Positions 36,760 to 45,603 are shown, numbered from the stretch's first letter. The stretch: 64,000 nt of DNA from Muriicola soli (GCF_004139715.1 NZ_CP035544.1:992001-1056000); one strand, 5' to 3'. Notes: generated by a model from the letters alone, not told the origin. Numbers and translations: made by a program.

Positions 36760-38016
36760 TTAGATGATCATTCCTGCTGCAACAGTTTCATTGGTTTGAT
36801 CATCAATTAGGATGAGACTTCCGGAAAACCGATTGTCTTTGTAGGCGTCAATGAGCAAAGGTTTTGTTGTTCTTAACTTTACCTTACTGATATCATTCAT
36901 TGTAAGTTGTTTGTCGTCCTTGATTCTCTCCATGGTATTGATGTCGTATTTATACATCACTTCCCTGATCATCGCCTTTTGTTCATTTGAAGTATGCATT
37001 AGGGTATATTTAGCTCTTGGTTGTGCCGGACGGTTGTTCAACCAGCATAACATCACCTCTATATCCTGTGAAGAATCAGGGACATTGTTAGAACGAACAA
37101 TCATATCACCTCTACTTACGTCGATATCATCTTCCAGTTCAATTGCGATGGACATGGGCGCAAATGCTTCTTCAAGTTCGCCGTTCGGACCGGTGATCGA
37201 TTTTACTTTTGATGAAAAACCGGAAGGTAGAACAGTGACCTTATCTCCTTTTCTGTAAAAACCACTGGCAATTCGCCCTGCATAGCCCCTGTAATCAATA
37301 AAACCGTCTCTTTGAGGTCTGAGCACAGTCTGAACAGGGAATCTGGCATCCACTTTGTTGAGGTCACTACTGATATGCATGGTCTCTAAAGTGTGTAACA
37401 ATGGCGCGGCCTGGTACCAGGTCATGTTGTCAGATCGGTTGACTACGTTATCTCCCAGCAGCGCACTTATAGGAATAAATCGGATATCTCTTATCAATAA
37501 TTTAGCGGCAAATTCCTCAAATTGATTGACGATCTTATGAAAAACATCTTCAGAGAAACCGACCAAATCCATCTTGTTAATACAAACGATAACGTGGGGA
37601 ATATGCAATAAAGATGCAATAAAGGCGTGCCTTTTAGTTTGTTCTATCACCCCGTGTCTCGCATCCACTAAAATAATAGTAGCATTAGCCGTTGAAGCTC
37701 CGGTTACCATATTCCGGGTGTACTGCACATGGCCGGGAGTATCAGCGATTATAAATTTACGTTTTGGAGTTGTAAAATACCGGTAAGCCACGTCAATGGT
37801 AATTCCCTGTTCCCGCTCATCTCGAAGGCCATCCGTAAAAAGAGCCAGGTCTACCCCGTCATGTCCTTTTTTCCTGCTGGTATTCTCTATGGCTTCCAGC
37901 TGGTCTTCAAAAATCGATTTGGAATCGTACAATAATCGGCCAATCAAGGTGCTTTTCCCGTCATCAACGCTGCCGGCAGTTGAGAATCGAAGTAATTCGT
38001 TGCGTTCTATTTCCAT
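36760..38016 (-). CDS. cysN: Sulfate adenylyltransferase, GTPase subunit
   Basis: Regulatory GTPase half of ATP sulfurylase, which with CysD makes adenosine 5'-phosphosulfate (APS). The 418 residues show the EF-Tu-like GTP site: STAGSVDDGKSTLIGRLLYDSK (P-loop), DVAYRYF, IIADTPGHVQYTRNM (G3) and CINKMDLVGF (NKxD), followed by two beta-barrel domains (RPQRDGFIDYRGYAGRIASG). It is the last gene of the cysQ-DUF2061-cysC-cysD-cysN run, 12 bases after cysD. The ATG at 38016 is used; a TTG immediately before it is also in frame. It is not fused to CysC, which is encoded separately upstream. Confidence 0.96.
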   Translation of the reverse strand: MEIERNELLRFSTAGSVDDGKSTLIGRLLYDSKSIFEDQLEAIENTSRKKGHDGVDLALFTDGLRDEREQGITIDVAYRYFTTPKRKFIIADTPGHVQYTRNMVTGASTANATIILVDARHGVIEQTKRHAFIASLLHIPHVIVCINKMDLVGFSEDVFHKIVNQFEEFAAKLLIRDIRFIPISALLGDNVVNRSDNMTWYQAAPLLHTLETMHISSDLNKVDARFPVQTVLRPQRDGFIDYRGYAGRIASGFYRKGDKVTVLPSGFSSKVKSITGPNGELEEAFAPMSIAIELEDDIDVSRGDMIVRSNNVPDSSQDIEVMLCWLNNRPAQPRAKYTLMHTSNEQKAMIREVMYKYDINTMERIKDDKQLTMNDISKVKLRTTKPLLIDAYKDNRFSGSLILIDDQTNETVAAGMII

Positions 38017-38028
38017 CAAATACTTGTA

Positions 38029-38934
38029 TTAAAAATAACCCAGTTTTTTCCGATCCTCCATGGCGTTTTCCGAGCGTTTATCATCGCTTCGGTTTCCCCG
38101 TTCTGTCTGGCGCATAGCCGATACTTCCTGTACTATCTTCTCCAGCGTGTCTGCTTCAGATTCAATACCACCGGTGATAGTGATGTCGCCTAATGTTCTG
38201 AATCGGATCTTTTTGGTAACTACTTCTTCCCGCTCATCGAGCCTCAGAAATTCCGAATTTGGAATCCATGAATTGTTACGCCAGACAACCTCACGCTCAT
38301 GAGCCAGGTAAAGGGAGGGGATCTCGATTTTTTCCTGGAGGATATAGTTCCAGACGTCCATTTCTGTCCAGTTACTGATGGGGAAAACCCGGAAATGCTC
38401 CCCTTCAAAATACTTTCCGTTGAAGAGATTCCATAATTCGGGCCGTTGATTTTTGGGATCCCATTGTCCGAAATCATCCCTGTGGGAGAAAAAGCGCTCC
38501 TTGGCCCTGGCTTTTTCCTCATCGCGACGGCCTCCGCCTATGGCACAGTCGATTTTATTACTTTCTATGGCATCGAGAAGAGTAGTAATCTGCAGGGCGT
38601 TACGAGTTGCACTTTTTCCTTTTTCTTCAGCTACCCTTCCCTGATCTATGGATTCCTGCACAGATCCAACAATAAGTTGCGCGCCCAGGTCTTTGATTAA
38701 CCGGTCTCTGAATTCAATAGTCTCCGGGAAATTATGCCCGGTATCCACATGCATCAGAGCAAAGGGAATTTTACTGGGATAGAAGGCTTTTTTAGCCAGG
38801 TGTGTCACCACAATAGAATCTTTTCCCCCTGAAAAAAGGATTACGGGGTTCTGGAACTGGGCCCATACTTCCCGAAGCACAAAAATGGCTTCCGATTCTA
38901 ATTCTTCAAGATAACTCAGGTAGTACTTACTCAT
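38029..38934 (-). CDS. cysD: Sulfate adenylyltransferase, catalytic subunit
   Basis: Catalytic half of ATP sulfurylase, an ATP-pyrophosphatase-fold enzyme; 301 residues as usual. Visible are the nucleotide site NPVILFSGGKDSIVVTHLAKKAF, HVDTGHNFPETIEFRD, the strongly conserved AIGGGRRDEEKARAKERFFSHRDDFGQWDPKNQRPELWN, FPISNWTEMDVWNYI and the C-terminal LGDITITGGIESEADTLEKIV. It produces APS from sulfate and ATP together with CysN (12 bases downstream). Its first bases overlap the cysC stop by 8 bases, so the three enzymes of PAPS formation are translationally linked. Confidence 0.97.
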   Translation of the reverse strand: MSKYYLSYLEELESEAIFVLREVWAQFQNPVILFSGGKDSIVVTHLAKKAFYPSKIPFALMHVDTGHNFPETIEFRDRLIKDLGAQLIVGSVQESIDQGRVAEEKGKSATRNALQITTLLDAIESNKIDCAIGGGRRDEEKARAKERFFSHRDDFGQWDPKNQRPELWNLFNGKYFEGEHFRVFPISNWTEMDVWNYILQEKIEIPSLYLAHEREVVWRNNSWIPNSEFLRLDEREEVVTKKIRFRTLGDITITGGIESEADTLEKIVQEVSAMRQTERGNRSDDKRSENAMEDRKKLGYF

Positions 38935-39529
38935 TGTTCCTCAGTTTTAGCTTAGGTAGGATGGCCTTAAATATTAATTCCACCGCTTCCTCCACCGTAT
39001 TTTTTTCTGTAATCATTACTGCCGGATCTGTTGGAGCTTCATAAGGAGCAGAGATCCCGGTCATATTTGTAATTTCACCCTTTCGTGCTTTTTTATAGAG
39101 TCCTTTTACGTCTCGTTCTTCACAAACCTCCAGGCTGGTATTTACAAAAACTTCTACAAAGGTATCAAGTCCGACAATATTCCGGATAAGGATTCTGTCT
39201 TTTTCATAAGGGGCAACAAAAGCAGCAAGAATAACGACCCCGGCGTCCACAAATAATTTGCCTATTTCACCAATCCTTCTGATATTTTCCGAGCGGTCTT
39301 CAGGACTAAAACTGAGGTCTTTGTTGATCCCGCTCCTCATGTTGTCCCCGTCGAGGATAAATGTATTTATGTTCAGTCCCTGTAATTTTTGTTCTAGGGC
39401 ATTGGCTATAGTCGATTTGCCAGAACCCGACAACCCCGTAAAAAGGACCATAAATGAGTTATGCCCGCTTCTTTGTCGCCGATCTTCCGGAGTGACTTTG
39501 AAATGGTGTTTTACGATGTTTCTTTCCAT
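38927..39529 (-). CDS. cysC: Adenylylsulfate kinase
   Basis: Phosphorylates APS to PAPS, the donor for sulfotransferases or for reduction. The 200-residue product has the P-loop VLFTGLSGSGKSTIANALE, the FILDGDNMRSGINKDLSFSPEDRSENIRRIGE segment that binds APS, VVILAAFVAPYEKDR and FVEVFVNTSLEVCEERDVKGLYKKARKGEI, plus the ISAPYEAPTDP loop, all family standards. It overlaps the DUF2061 gene upstream by 19 bases and cysD downstream by 8. No PAPS reductase or sulfite reductase gene is in the window, which leans toward use of PAPS for sulfation. Confidence 0.96.
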   Translation of the reverse strand: MERNIVKHHFKVTPEDRRQRSGHNSFMVLFTGLSGSGKSTIANALEQKLQGLNINTFILDGDNMRSGINKDLSFSPEDRSENIRRIGEIGKLFVDAGVVILAAFVAPYEKDRILIRNIVGLDTFVEVFVNTSLEVCEERDVKGLYKKARKGEITNMTGISAPYEAPTDPAVMITEKNTVEEAVELIFKAILPKLKLRNNE

Positions 39530-39942
39530 GACTTTTTCTTACGCCTTTGTTCCAGGCCAAAATTGATTTTATACCAGGTTCGTTCGTGAAAATAATATAA
39601 AATCATTTTGGTAACTACTTCAGCAACACCAATCTGTAGTCCGGTGAGTGGGCTACCCGAAATGTACCAGGACAATAAAAAAGTATCCAGAGTACCAATA
39701 GCCCTCCATGTAAAGGTCTTAAATAAATGTCTTTTTCTACTCTCTTTAATACCAATATTGAACCACACCCTTTCGTGCAGGTAGTACAAAATCATCTTAG
39801 TGACCACTTCCGCCCCGCCAATTTTTAATCCGGTTAGAGGGTTACCGGTTATGATCCAGGAAAGCACTATCGTATCGAGCGTGCCCACCATACGCCAGGT
39901 GATGGTTTTGGCAAGGTGCCGTTTGTGGGAGGAGGTTGCCAT
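39511..39942 (-). CDS. Tandem DUF2061 membrane protein
   Basis: 143-residue small membrane protein made of two copies of the DUF2061 unit. Copy one (about 8-62) reads LAKTITWRMVGTLDTIVLSWIITGNPLTGLKIGGAEVVTKMILYYLHERVWFNI. Copy two (about 70-125) repeats it nearly residue for residue (FKTFTWRAIGTLDTFLLSWYISGSPLTGLQIGVAEV...). Each unit has two membrane helices and ends in YYxHERxW. DUF2061 genes often sit within cys operons; a role in sulfate uptake or in holding the sulfurylase complex is possible but unproven. It overlaps cysC (19 bases) and shares one base with the cysQ stop (TGATG), so it is tightly coupled to both. Confidence 0.9.
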   Translation of the reverse strand: MATSSHKRHLAKTITWRMVGTLDTIVLSWIITGNPLTGLKIGGAEVVTKMILYYLHERVWFNIGIKESRKRHLFKTFTWRAIGTLDTFLLSWYISGSPLTGLQIGVAEVVTKMILYYFHERTWYKINFGLEQRRKKKSWKETS

Positions 39943-40745
39943 CAGGTAGAGACCAGAAAATAGGGGTTGAGTAGATTTTCTTTATTGTAGCGTAGTTCTT
40001 TTTTGGTGTGCTGATCGGTAACTTTTAAACCCACGGCACTGCAGATGGCATGGCCTGCTGCTGTGTCCCACTCCATAGTAGGTGCGAAACGCGGATAAAC
40101 ATCCGCCTTTCCTTCGGCTACCAGGCAGAATTTCAAAGAGCTTCCTTTTGAGACGATCTCAACTTCTTTATTCTCTTTTTCTAAGTCGGCAATGAAGTCT
40201 AAGGTGTCCTGATTCATATGCGACCTGCTTCCTACTACGCCTATCTTTGTGCTCGTCTTGTTGGAGGGATAAATTCTATCTTTTTCCAAAAACAACTCTT
40301 CAGGCATAGAATGATCATTCCCGATAAGGCTCTTATAGGCCTTCTTCTGGGCTACATCGGCATAATATAACTCTCGGGTAACAGGAACGTAGATCACGCC
40401 CAAAATGGGTCTCCCGTCCTGAATAAGGGCGATATTAACGGTGAATTCGCCATTGCGTTTGATAAACTCCTTAGTACCGTCAAGCGGGTCAACCATCCAG
40501 CAGGTTTCCCATGATTTTCTGCTGTTGAAATCAATTTGTTTGTTTTCTTCACTAATGATAGGGTAGGGGGTTTTGACAAGGTATTCATTGATCACCTTGT
40601 TAGATGCCAAGTCTGCCTCTGTCAAGGGAGATTGGTCCTTCTTATATTGAGTGATCAAACCAACCTTATCATAAACCGAGAGGATGACATCTCCAGCAGA
40701 AATAGCTGCAGCTGACATCAAACTTAGAAAATCATTCTTCTCCAT
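39942..40745 (-). CDS. cysQ: 3'(2'),5'-bisphosphate nucleotidase
   Basis: Removes the 3'-phosphate of PAP, the inhibitory by-product of PAPS-using reactions, and may also lower PAPS. The 267-residue inositol-monophosphatase-fold enzyme shows SPLTEADLASNKVI, IISEENK, WMVDPLDGTKEFIKRNGEFTVNIAL (metal-binding Asp residues) and, near the end, MEWDTAAGHAIC. It stands first in the cys gene run and starts only 15 bases after the last FemAB-like gene, so it appears to belong to one long minus-strand transcript with the MBOAT/FemAB-like genes. Confidence 0.96.
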   Translation of the reverse strand: MEKNDFLSLMSAAAISAGDVILSVYDKVGLITQYKKDQSPLTEADLASNKVINEYLVKTPYPIISEENKQIDFNSRKSWETCWMVDPLDGTKEFIKRNGEFTVNIALIQDGRPILGVIYVPVTRELYYADVAQKKAYKSLIGNDHSMPEELFLEKDRIYPSNKTSTKIGVVGSRSHMNQDTLDFIADLEKENKEVEIVSKGSSLKFCLVAEGKADVYPRFAPTMEWDTAAGHAICSAVGLKVTDQHTKKELRYNKENLLNPYFLVST

Positions 40746-40760
40746 TATTAGGGGGTCTTA

Positions 40761-41924
40761 TTAGGTATATTCAAAGTACAGTTCATATGAATTTTTTTCA
40801 CTGATAAGCAGGTATTTGCGCTCGGGCTCCAGTTCAAGAATGGTTATACTTGACAAGTGTTCCTGTGTCAAATATAGAAAATCATAAACGGGCCTTTTCA
40901 AAAAGTGATAATCTTCCAAGTGGATTTCCTTCTCTGAGCTGTAATTCGCCTTTATATTCGATCCTGAATCACATTTTTTCAACCTATATCGAAGATCTCT
41001 CTTGGACATGATGGTCATCCTATTGAACTTAGCAATTAAAGCGTAAATAAAATCGTTGACCTTCTTCGACTTTAAAAATTCTTTAAATTTTACTCTGGTG
41101 TGTTCAATAACACCCAGACTTTTGGAAATAAGGGTATTGGGATATATGATAAAGTGATTATAAGGACTTATCACATTGCTCCATCGCCTCTTATAGTCCA
41201 TTCCCCCGACTCCCATTTCAAAAAATTCATAATCATTATCAATGCACCATTCCAACTGCTTGTAGATTTCAATATTTCCGAGTCCAAACTTGGAATAATC
41301 TGTATCAAAGGAAGAAACAGAACTGAACAAAATTCGACCAAAATGGTAGTTCAAGGAGATCTCAATGGGATCCTCCCCGTTGTAAATTACAAATAAGGAA
41401 GCCGATTTATTTCTGATCTTGGTTTTGGAGGATTCAAAAATCCGATCCCATTCTTTTATATCCTTACTTCTTTCTTTTTTCTCCTGAAATCTCGAATTTA
41501 TCATAGATTTCAAACGGTTCATCAAAAGGGTATAGGAATGATCAGTGATAGATCCGTAATGAAGTTCATACCTGATGTTAAAGCAGGTTTCCAATCGCCT
41601 GATATTTCTCAGAATCACTTTTCTGCCGTTGGCGTTGAATTGTGTTTTCAGATATTCATCTGCACTTGTGAGTCCTTTTGTAGAAATTCCATAATTCCAG
41701 TTAAATTGTGAGATCTTTCTGCATAAGTAGTCCCCGGTTTCAAATTCTGCATAAAAAGGAACCAAACTCAAGGAATAATTCAATGATCTTTTTGACTTTG
41801 ATTTTTCTGCCAAGTTACATAGGACTTTCCCTTCAGAATAAGTGATGTACTTCAACAAGTCAGGTTTATGGACCTCCTTATAAAAGGTCGTCATAAAGTT
41901 GATCTTATGAATCCTCCCGAACAT
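40761..41924 (-). CDS. FemAB/CelD-like GNAT acyltransferase paralog 1 of 6
   Basis: 387-residue cytosolic protein, last of six tandem paralogs. The N-terminal half carries GRKVILRNIRRLETCFNIRYELHYGSI and SMINSRFQEKKERS. The second half has the core shared by the array, SLFVIYNGEDPIEISLNYHF, then SSFDTDYSKFGLGNIEIYKQLEW and FFEMGVGGMDYKRRWSN. These patterns match the Acetyltransf_6 (CelD/BcsL) branch of the GNAT/FemAB superfamily, which transfers acyl or aminoacyl groups to sugars or peptides. A C-terminal module (about 325-387, FLKRPVYDFLYLTQEHL, KYLLISEKNSYELYF) is shared with paralogs 2-4. The ATG overlaps the upstream stop (TAATG), so translation is coupled. Donor and acceptor are unknown. 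Confidence 0.82.
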   Translation of the reverse strand: MFGRIHKINFMTTFYKEVHKPDLLKYITYSEGKVLCNLAEKSKSKRSLNYSLSLVPFYAEFETGDYLCRKISQFNWNYGISTKGLTSADEYLKTQFNANGRKVILRNIRRLETCFNIRYELHYGSITDHSYTLLMNRLKSMINSRFQEKKERSKDIKEWDRIFESSKTKIRNKSASLFVIYNGEDPIEISLNYHFGRILFSSVSSFDTDYSKFGLGNIEIYKQLEWCIDNDYEFFEMGVGGMDYKRRWSNVISPYNHFIIYPNTLISKSLGVIEHTRVKFKEFLKSKKVNDFIYALIAKFNRMTIMSKRDLRYRLKKCDSGSNIKANYSSEKEIHLEDYHFLKRPVYDFLYLTQEHLSSITILELEPERKYLLISEKNSYELYFEYT

Positions 41925-43114
41925 TAGTTTAGTTTAACAATTTCTACTGAACGGTAATTGTTCTCGCCCTGGAAAATATAAATACCCGTAGTATTATTTT
42001 GCCTGTAAACCTTCACATGAGCAAAGTTTTCCTGATTCTGGTGAAGAAAGTAGTTCAACGCTCTCAGTAGTTGTGAATTTCCATAAGGATTGACTGTTGT
42101 AAATCCTTCAAATGAAGGAAATAATTTGCCTTCCTCTAAGGTCCTGACATCATATGGAACTACGACTGTATTATTAGAATTCTTAAATCTGTATACCTTT
42201 TTCCTGAATTTACTAATTGCGAGATGAATTCTAAATCTCTTCAGTAGATTGATTAGGTGAAAACGCAGGGTCAGCCAATGGGATCTGACTGCTGCTCCGG
42301 ATATATAAAGAATATTTTGATCGGGTACATAGGATACCTGCTTGTAGCAATAGATGGTATTGATCCATTTTCTCTTGTGAAAGAAATCACCTCTTCCCAT
42401 ATCAAAACGATCAAATTTGTGTTTAAAAGCCCACTCGAGATGATTGAAGGTATTGATATGACCTACGTTAAACATGGCGTAGTCAATATCGTAGGCACTA
42501 TTCCAGTGAAAGAGTACTTTGTTGTGTAGGAAATTGAGAGTTATGCAAATGGGTTTTGAATTGCTATAAATGACAAAAAGTGCTGCTTTACCTTTAAGAA
42601 TTAGCGGATACATTACAGATTGATACAGATCGAGATAGGGTAATTCGAAATTAGTTTCCTCTTTTTCCTGAAACCTTCGTTCGATCATATCTTTCAGAGC
42701 TTCGAAAAGTAAATCGTACTCCTCTTTATCGATCGATCCACAGTAGACCTTATACCCAGGATTCAAACACTTGTCCAGTCTTTTTTTATAACGCCTCAGC
42801 TGTGAATACCTCGCTTTTCTGACATGCTTCCACAGATAATCCTCAAAATTTTCATACGGAAAGAGTTCAACAGCATAACCATGGTATAAGGTAGATTCAA
42901 ACTTTTTTAAAGCCGTCAGATCAGATTTTTTTTCCAGGCTGTAGTATCCTGGCAAGTCGTAAATAGACAGCATCTTGCCAACTTTTTCTTCCGATTTTTG
43001 ATCTGAGGGGGGTTCGAAGATTTCTGAAGTTGTTGAATCTTTTACCCCTTTAATAAAAAAAGGAAACTGCTTTTCCTTCAAGACGAAATCCAATAAGAAG
43101 CTGTATTTTTCCAA
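41924..43114 (-). CDS. FemAB/CelD-like GNAT acyltransferase paralog 2 of 6
   Basis: 396-residue member of the array. It starts at a TTG (43114); the start is supported by alignment of EKYSFLLDFVLKEKQFPFF with the ATG-started NRLIFLKEFLNKEKPFPFF of paralog 3. Array signatures: RYSQLRRYKKRLDKCLNPGY, YCGSIDKEEYDLLFEALKDMI, RRFQEKEETNFELPYL, then ALFVIYSNSKPICITLNFLH, SAYDIDYAMFNVGHINTF and RFDMGRGDFFHKRKW. The C-terminal module is present but more diverged (LLRALNYFLHQNQENFAHVKVY, GIYIFQGENNYRSV). No signal peptide or membrane helix is visible. It is 94 bases downstream of paralog 3 and joined to paralog 1 by a stop/start overlap. Confidence 0.82.
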   Translation of the reverse strand: MEKYSFLLDFVLKEKQFPFFIKGVKDSTTSEIFEPPSDQKSEEKVGKMLSIYDLPGYYSLEKKSDLTALKKFESTLYHGYAVELFPYENFEDYLWKHVRKARYSQLRRYKKRLDKCLNPGYKVYCGSIDKEEYDLLFEALKDMIERRFQEKEETNFELPYLDLYQSVMYPLILKGKAALFVIYSNSKPICITLNFLHNKVLFHWNSAYDIDYAMFNVGHINTFNHLEWAFKHKFDRFDMGRGDFFHKRKWINTIYCYKQVSYVPDQNILYISGAAVRSHWLTLRFHLINLLKRFRIHLAISKFRKKVYRFKNSNNTVVVPYDVRTLEEGKLFPSFEGFTTVNPYGNSQLLRALNYFLHQNQENFAHVKVYRQNNTTGIYIFQGENNYRSVEIVKLN

Positions 43115-43208
43115 GGGTAGATCAATTGCCGGTTAGGGCATATACATTTACAAATATCTGAATATTTACCTTTTAGACCGGGGCTGTTGAAGGGAATATA
43201 TAAACAAA

Positions 43209-44366
43209 TCATCCCACTTGAATCAACAAGTCTTCTTTTTCGCCTAAAACCAGGAAAGTGGACAAATCAGGATGTTTGTAAACCTTGGTTTTCCTGTATT
43301 CCTGCTTAGATGTAAACAGGAAGTCGTACACTGTTTTTCTTAGGAATTGCAATTTGGGTTGCCCTTCAATATCAACTTTTGTCATATGACGCAGTTCAGC
43401 CTCCGATTCTAAACGAGAAACAGTTTTTGTGTGCACTGTATGTCCCTTGGGCTGCAGCAAATTAGAATATTTTGTTATACTTTTTTTAGCCTGCTTGAGA
43501 TGCACTTTTCTAGCGAATCGAAACAGCATTTCCCGTAAGGAGAGGGAGGCATACGGCAATAGTCCACCTAGTCTGCCGGCAGTTGCATTTTTTCGAATTA
43601 CGATTTGATGATAGTTGTAATAAGAGTTGGTATACCACTTGCTTTTATAGGGCTCATAGCCCTTCAGAAGGTCATAGATTCTAAACTCCATCGAAAAAAG
43701 CCATTCGATGTTCTTTGCCATATCGATTAGGCCCGGATGAAATTTAGAATAATCCGTATCATAGCCGCTCATGATATAATAAGCAAGGTCATCCTTAAAC
43801 ATATTGATTCTGATACTTATAGGTTTGCTGCCGTCGTAGATTACAAAAAGACAGGCCTCTTTCTTGAGGATCAGCGGATATAGCTTGTTTTCAAATTCAT
43901 GCAGATACGGGAGTTCATAATTAGATTCGCCTTTTTCTTCGAATCGTTTAACCAAGAAAATTTTTAAAGCGGCGAACAAAGCGTGATACTCTTCCTTGTC
44001 TACCGAACCGTAATAAGCCTCATAGCGAATGGGGAAGCAGGACTCGAGGCGCTGTATGTAACGGCGCAGGTTAGACCTGCTTTTAGCGCCTTGAATCGAC
44101 TCTAAATACCTCTTATAATCTGAGAAGGACGAAAGATCCACATAGTATCCTTCTATTGATCTTATCTTGTGAATGTTATATTCCCCCTCTCGTACTATTA
44201 TTCTAAAATAATCAGGGACATCTTTGATTATTGATACGGAATCCACTTTGCTTACCGCGTCTTTATTCGGACTCAGGTAGTTCTTTGCACGGAAGACGAT
44301 ATTTTCAAAAAAGGGAAAGGGTTTTTCCTTGTTGAGAAATTCCTTAAGGAAAATAAGCCTATTCAT
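43209..44366 (-). CDS. FemAB/CelD-like GNAT acyltransferase paralog 3 of 6
   Basis: 385-residue array member. The N-terminal helix NRLIFLKEFLNKEKPFPFFENIVF is followed by SRSNLRRYIQRLESCFPIRYEAYYGSVDKEEYHALF and KRFEEKGESNYELPYLHEF. The core has CLFVIYDGSKPISIRINMF, SGYDTDYSKFHPGLIDMAKNIEW and IYDLLKGYEPYKSKWY. The C-terminal module is clear (FLRKTVYDFLFTSKQEYRKTKVYKHPDL, STFLVLGEKEDLLIQ). It is closest by eye to paralog 2 over the first 200 residues, suggesting these two split late. It overlaps the paralog 4 stop by 8 bases. The superfamily is inferred from motifs; the substrate is unknown. Confidence 0.82.
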   Translation of the reverse strand: MNRLIFLKEFLNKEKPFPFFENIVFRAKNYLSPNKDAVSKVDSVSIIKDVPDYFRIIVREGEYNIHKIRSIEGYYVDLSSFSDYKRYLESIQGAKSRSNLRRYIQRLESCFPIRYEAYYGSVDKEEYHALFAALKIFLVKRFEEKGESNYELPYLHEFENKLYPLILKKEACLFVIYDGSKPISIRINMFKDDLAYYIMSGYDTDYSKFHPGLIDMAKNIEWLFSMEFRIYDLLKGYEPYKSKWYTNSYYNYHQIVIRKNATAGRLGGLLPYASLSLREMLFRFARKVHLKQAKKSITKYSNLLQPKGHTVHTKTVSRLESEAELRHMTKVDIEGQPKLQFLRKTVYDFLFTSKQEYRKTKVYKHPDLSTFLVLGEKEDLLIQVG

Positions 44367-45576
44367 AGTGCTGGTTTAAAGTATTGTTGTCAAGAATGAC
44401 TTCCCGCGAATTTTCTTTACCCTGAAAAAGAAAAGTTCGGTTTTCTGATCTTACAGAATAAATAGCTACATCTTGTATGCGTTCTCCACTGGCAAAGAGA
44501 AAGTCGACTAAAGGCTTCTTGAGGTATTTACCGGTATCTGAGTTGAGTTGAATACGTTCTCCTAGTACATCTGAAGTATTGCCCTCGCGCTTTCTGATTG
44601 AATAAGAAACAGGAGAATATTTTTTATTTCTCTGTCTGAACCACCATGTACTTAGCTTTTTATAAAGCTTGTCCAACTTTATTTTCTTCATCAGCCTTAT
44701 GAGATTGTAGAATAAGTAAATCCTTGAATAAGTGAGGTTACCAAAAAGAATGGCTCTTGTTGAGGATTTATGGTATAGGACAGACTTAATGAAGTAGTAT
44801 TCCTTATCGATAAGTTTTGACTTGTAGGTGTATTGACCTTTAAGAAGGTCAAATTTTTCTATGCCGTTTGCATAGGCCCATTCTAACAGGCCCAGTAATT
44901 CGAGCATCCCGAGAGAATATTTGGCAAAGTCTACATCATACGATTTTAAATAGCCGTAAAGGGTGTTCCCATAGATCAGGTTTACACTAAAACAAATGGG
45001 TTTCTGATTGTGTGAAATGACTGAAATACAGGCTCTTTTACTATTGATCAGGGAGTAAAATGTACGGTGGTAATGCGACCAATGGGGCAGATCATCATTT
45101 TTTATTCCCTTTTCGCGAAATCGCATGATAAGCATTTCCTTGAATTGATCAAATAATTGATCATAAAGGGATTTGGAAATAGATCCGTGGTAAAACTGAT
45201 GTGTTATATCAAAACTCTGGCAGAGCTTTCGTTTTTGCCTTTTGAATTCTGCTCTTTGTTTCGATGAAAACTTAGCCTTGAGTAATTGTTTATAGCTCGA
45301 ATAACTCGTTAGAAGAATCAGGGAACCTTTAAAAGATCGTATCGTTTTTTGGCGGTATTCCTGAAAGGGAGAAGTGCTGTAGTAACCCGGAATATCAAAG
45401 ACCAGATAGTGCAAGGGGTCTGTCTTCTCCGATATTTTGGATTCGTCTCTGTATACTTCTTTTTCTGACAGACGATCGCTGACCTTATTGAAATAAGGAT
45501 ACAGATCATTTTTTTCCAGGAACAGATGTATAAAATCCCTGGGTACAGTACCCGTCAACCTATGAAGCACACGCAT
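44359..45576 (-). CDS. FemAB/CelD-like GNAT acyltransferase paralog 4 of 6
   Basis: 405-residue array member and the longest. Array marks: QRAEFKRQKRKLCQSFDITHQFYHGSISKSLYDQLFDQFKEML, MRFREKGIKNDDLPHW, then CISVISHNQKPICFSVNLIYG, KSYDVDFAKYSLGMLELLGLLEWAY and KFDLLKGQYTYKSKLIDKEYY. The C-terminal module reads YLKKPLVDFLFASGERIQDVAIYSV and TFLFQGKENSREV. The Trp of the usual YKxKWxN motif is replaced by Leu, so this copy may differ in substrate. A perfect -7 box (TACCTTTG on this strand, 45604-45611) lies 28 bases before its ATG, so paralogs 4 to 1 and the cys genes could also be expressed from an internal promoter. Confidence 0.82.
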   Translation of the reverse strand: MRVLHRLTGTVPRDFIHLFLEKNDLYPYFNKVSDRLSEKEVYRDESKISEKTDPLHYLVFDIPGYYSTSPFQEYRQKTIRSFKGSLILLTSYSSYKQLLKAKFSSKQRAEFKRQKRKLCQSFDITHQFYHGSISKSLYDQLFDQFKEMLIMRFREKGIKNDDLPHWSHYHRTFYSLINSKRACISVISHNQKPICFSVNLIYGNTLYGYLKSYDVDFAKYSLGMLELLGLLEWAYANGIEKFDLLKGQYTYKSKLIDKEYYFIKSVLYHKSSTRAILFGNLTYSRIYLFYNLIRLMKKIKLDKLYKKLSTWWFRQRNKKYSPVSYSIRKREGNTSDVLGERIQLNSDTGKYLKKPLVDFLFASGERIQDVAIYSVRSENRTFLFQGKENSREVILDNNTLNQHYE

Positions 45577-45603
45577 GATTTAAAAGTAAAAAATCCTTTT
45601 TAC

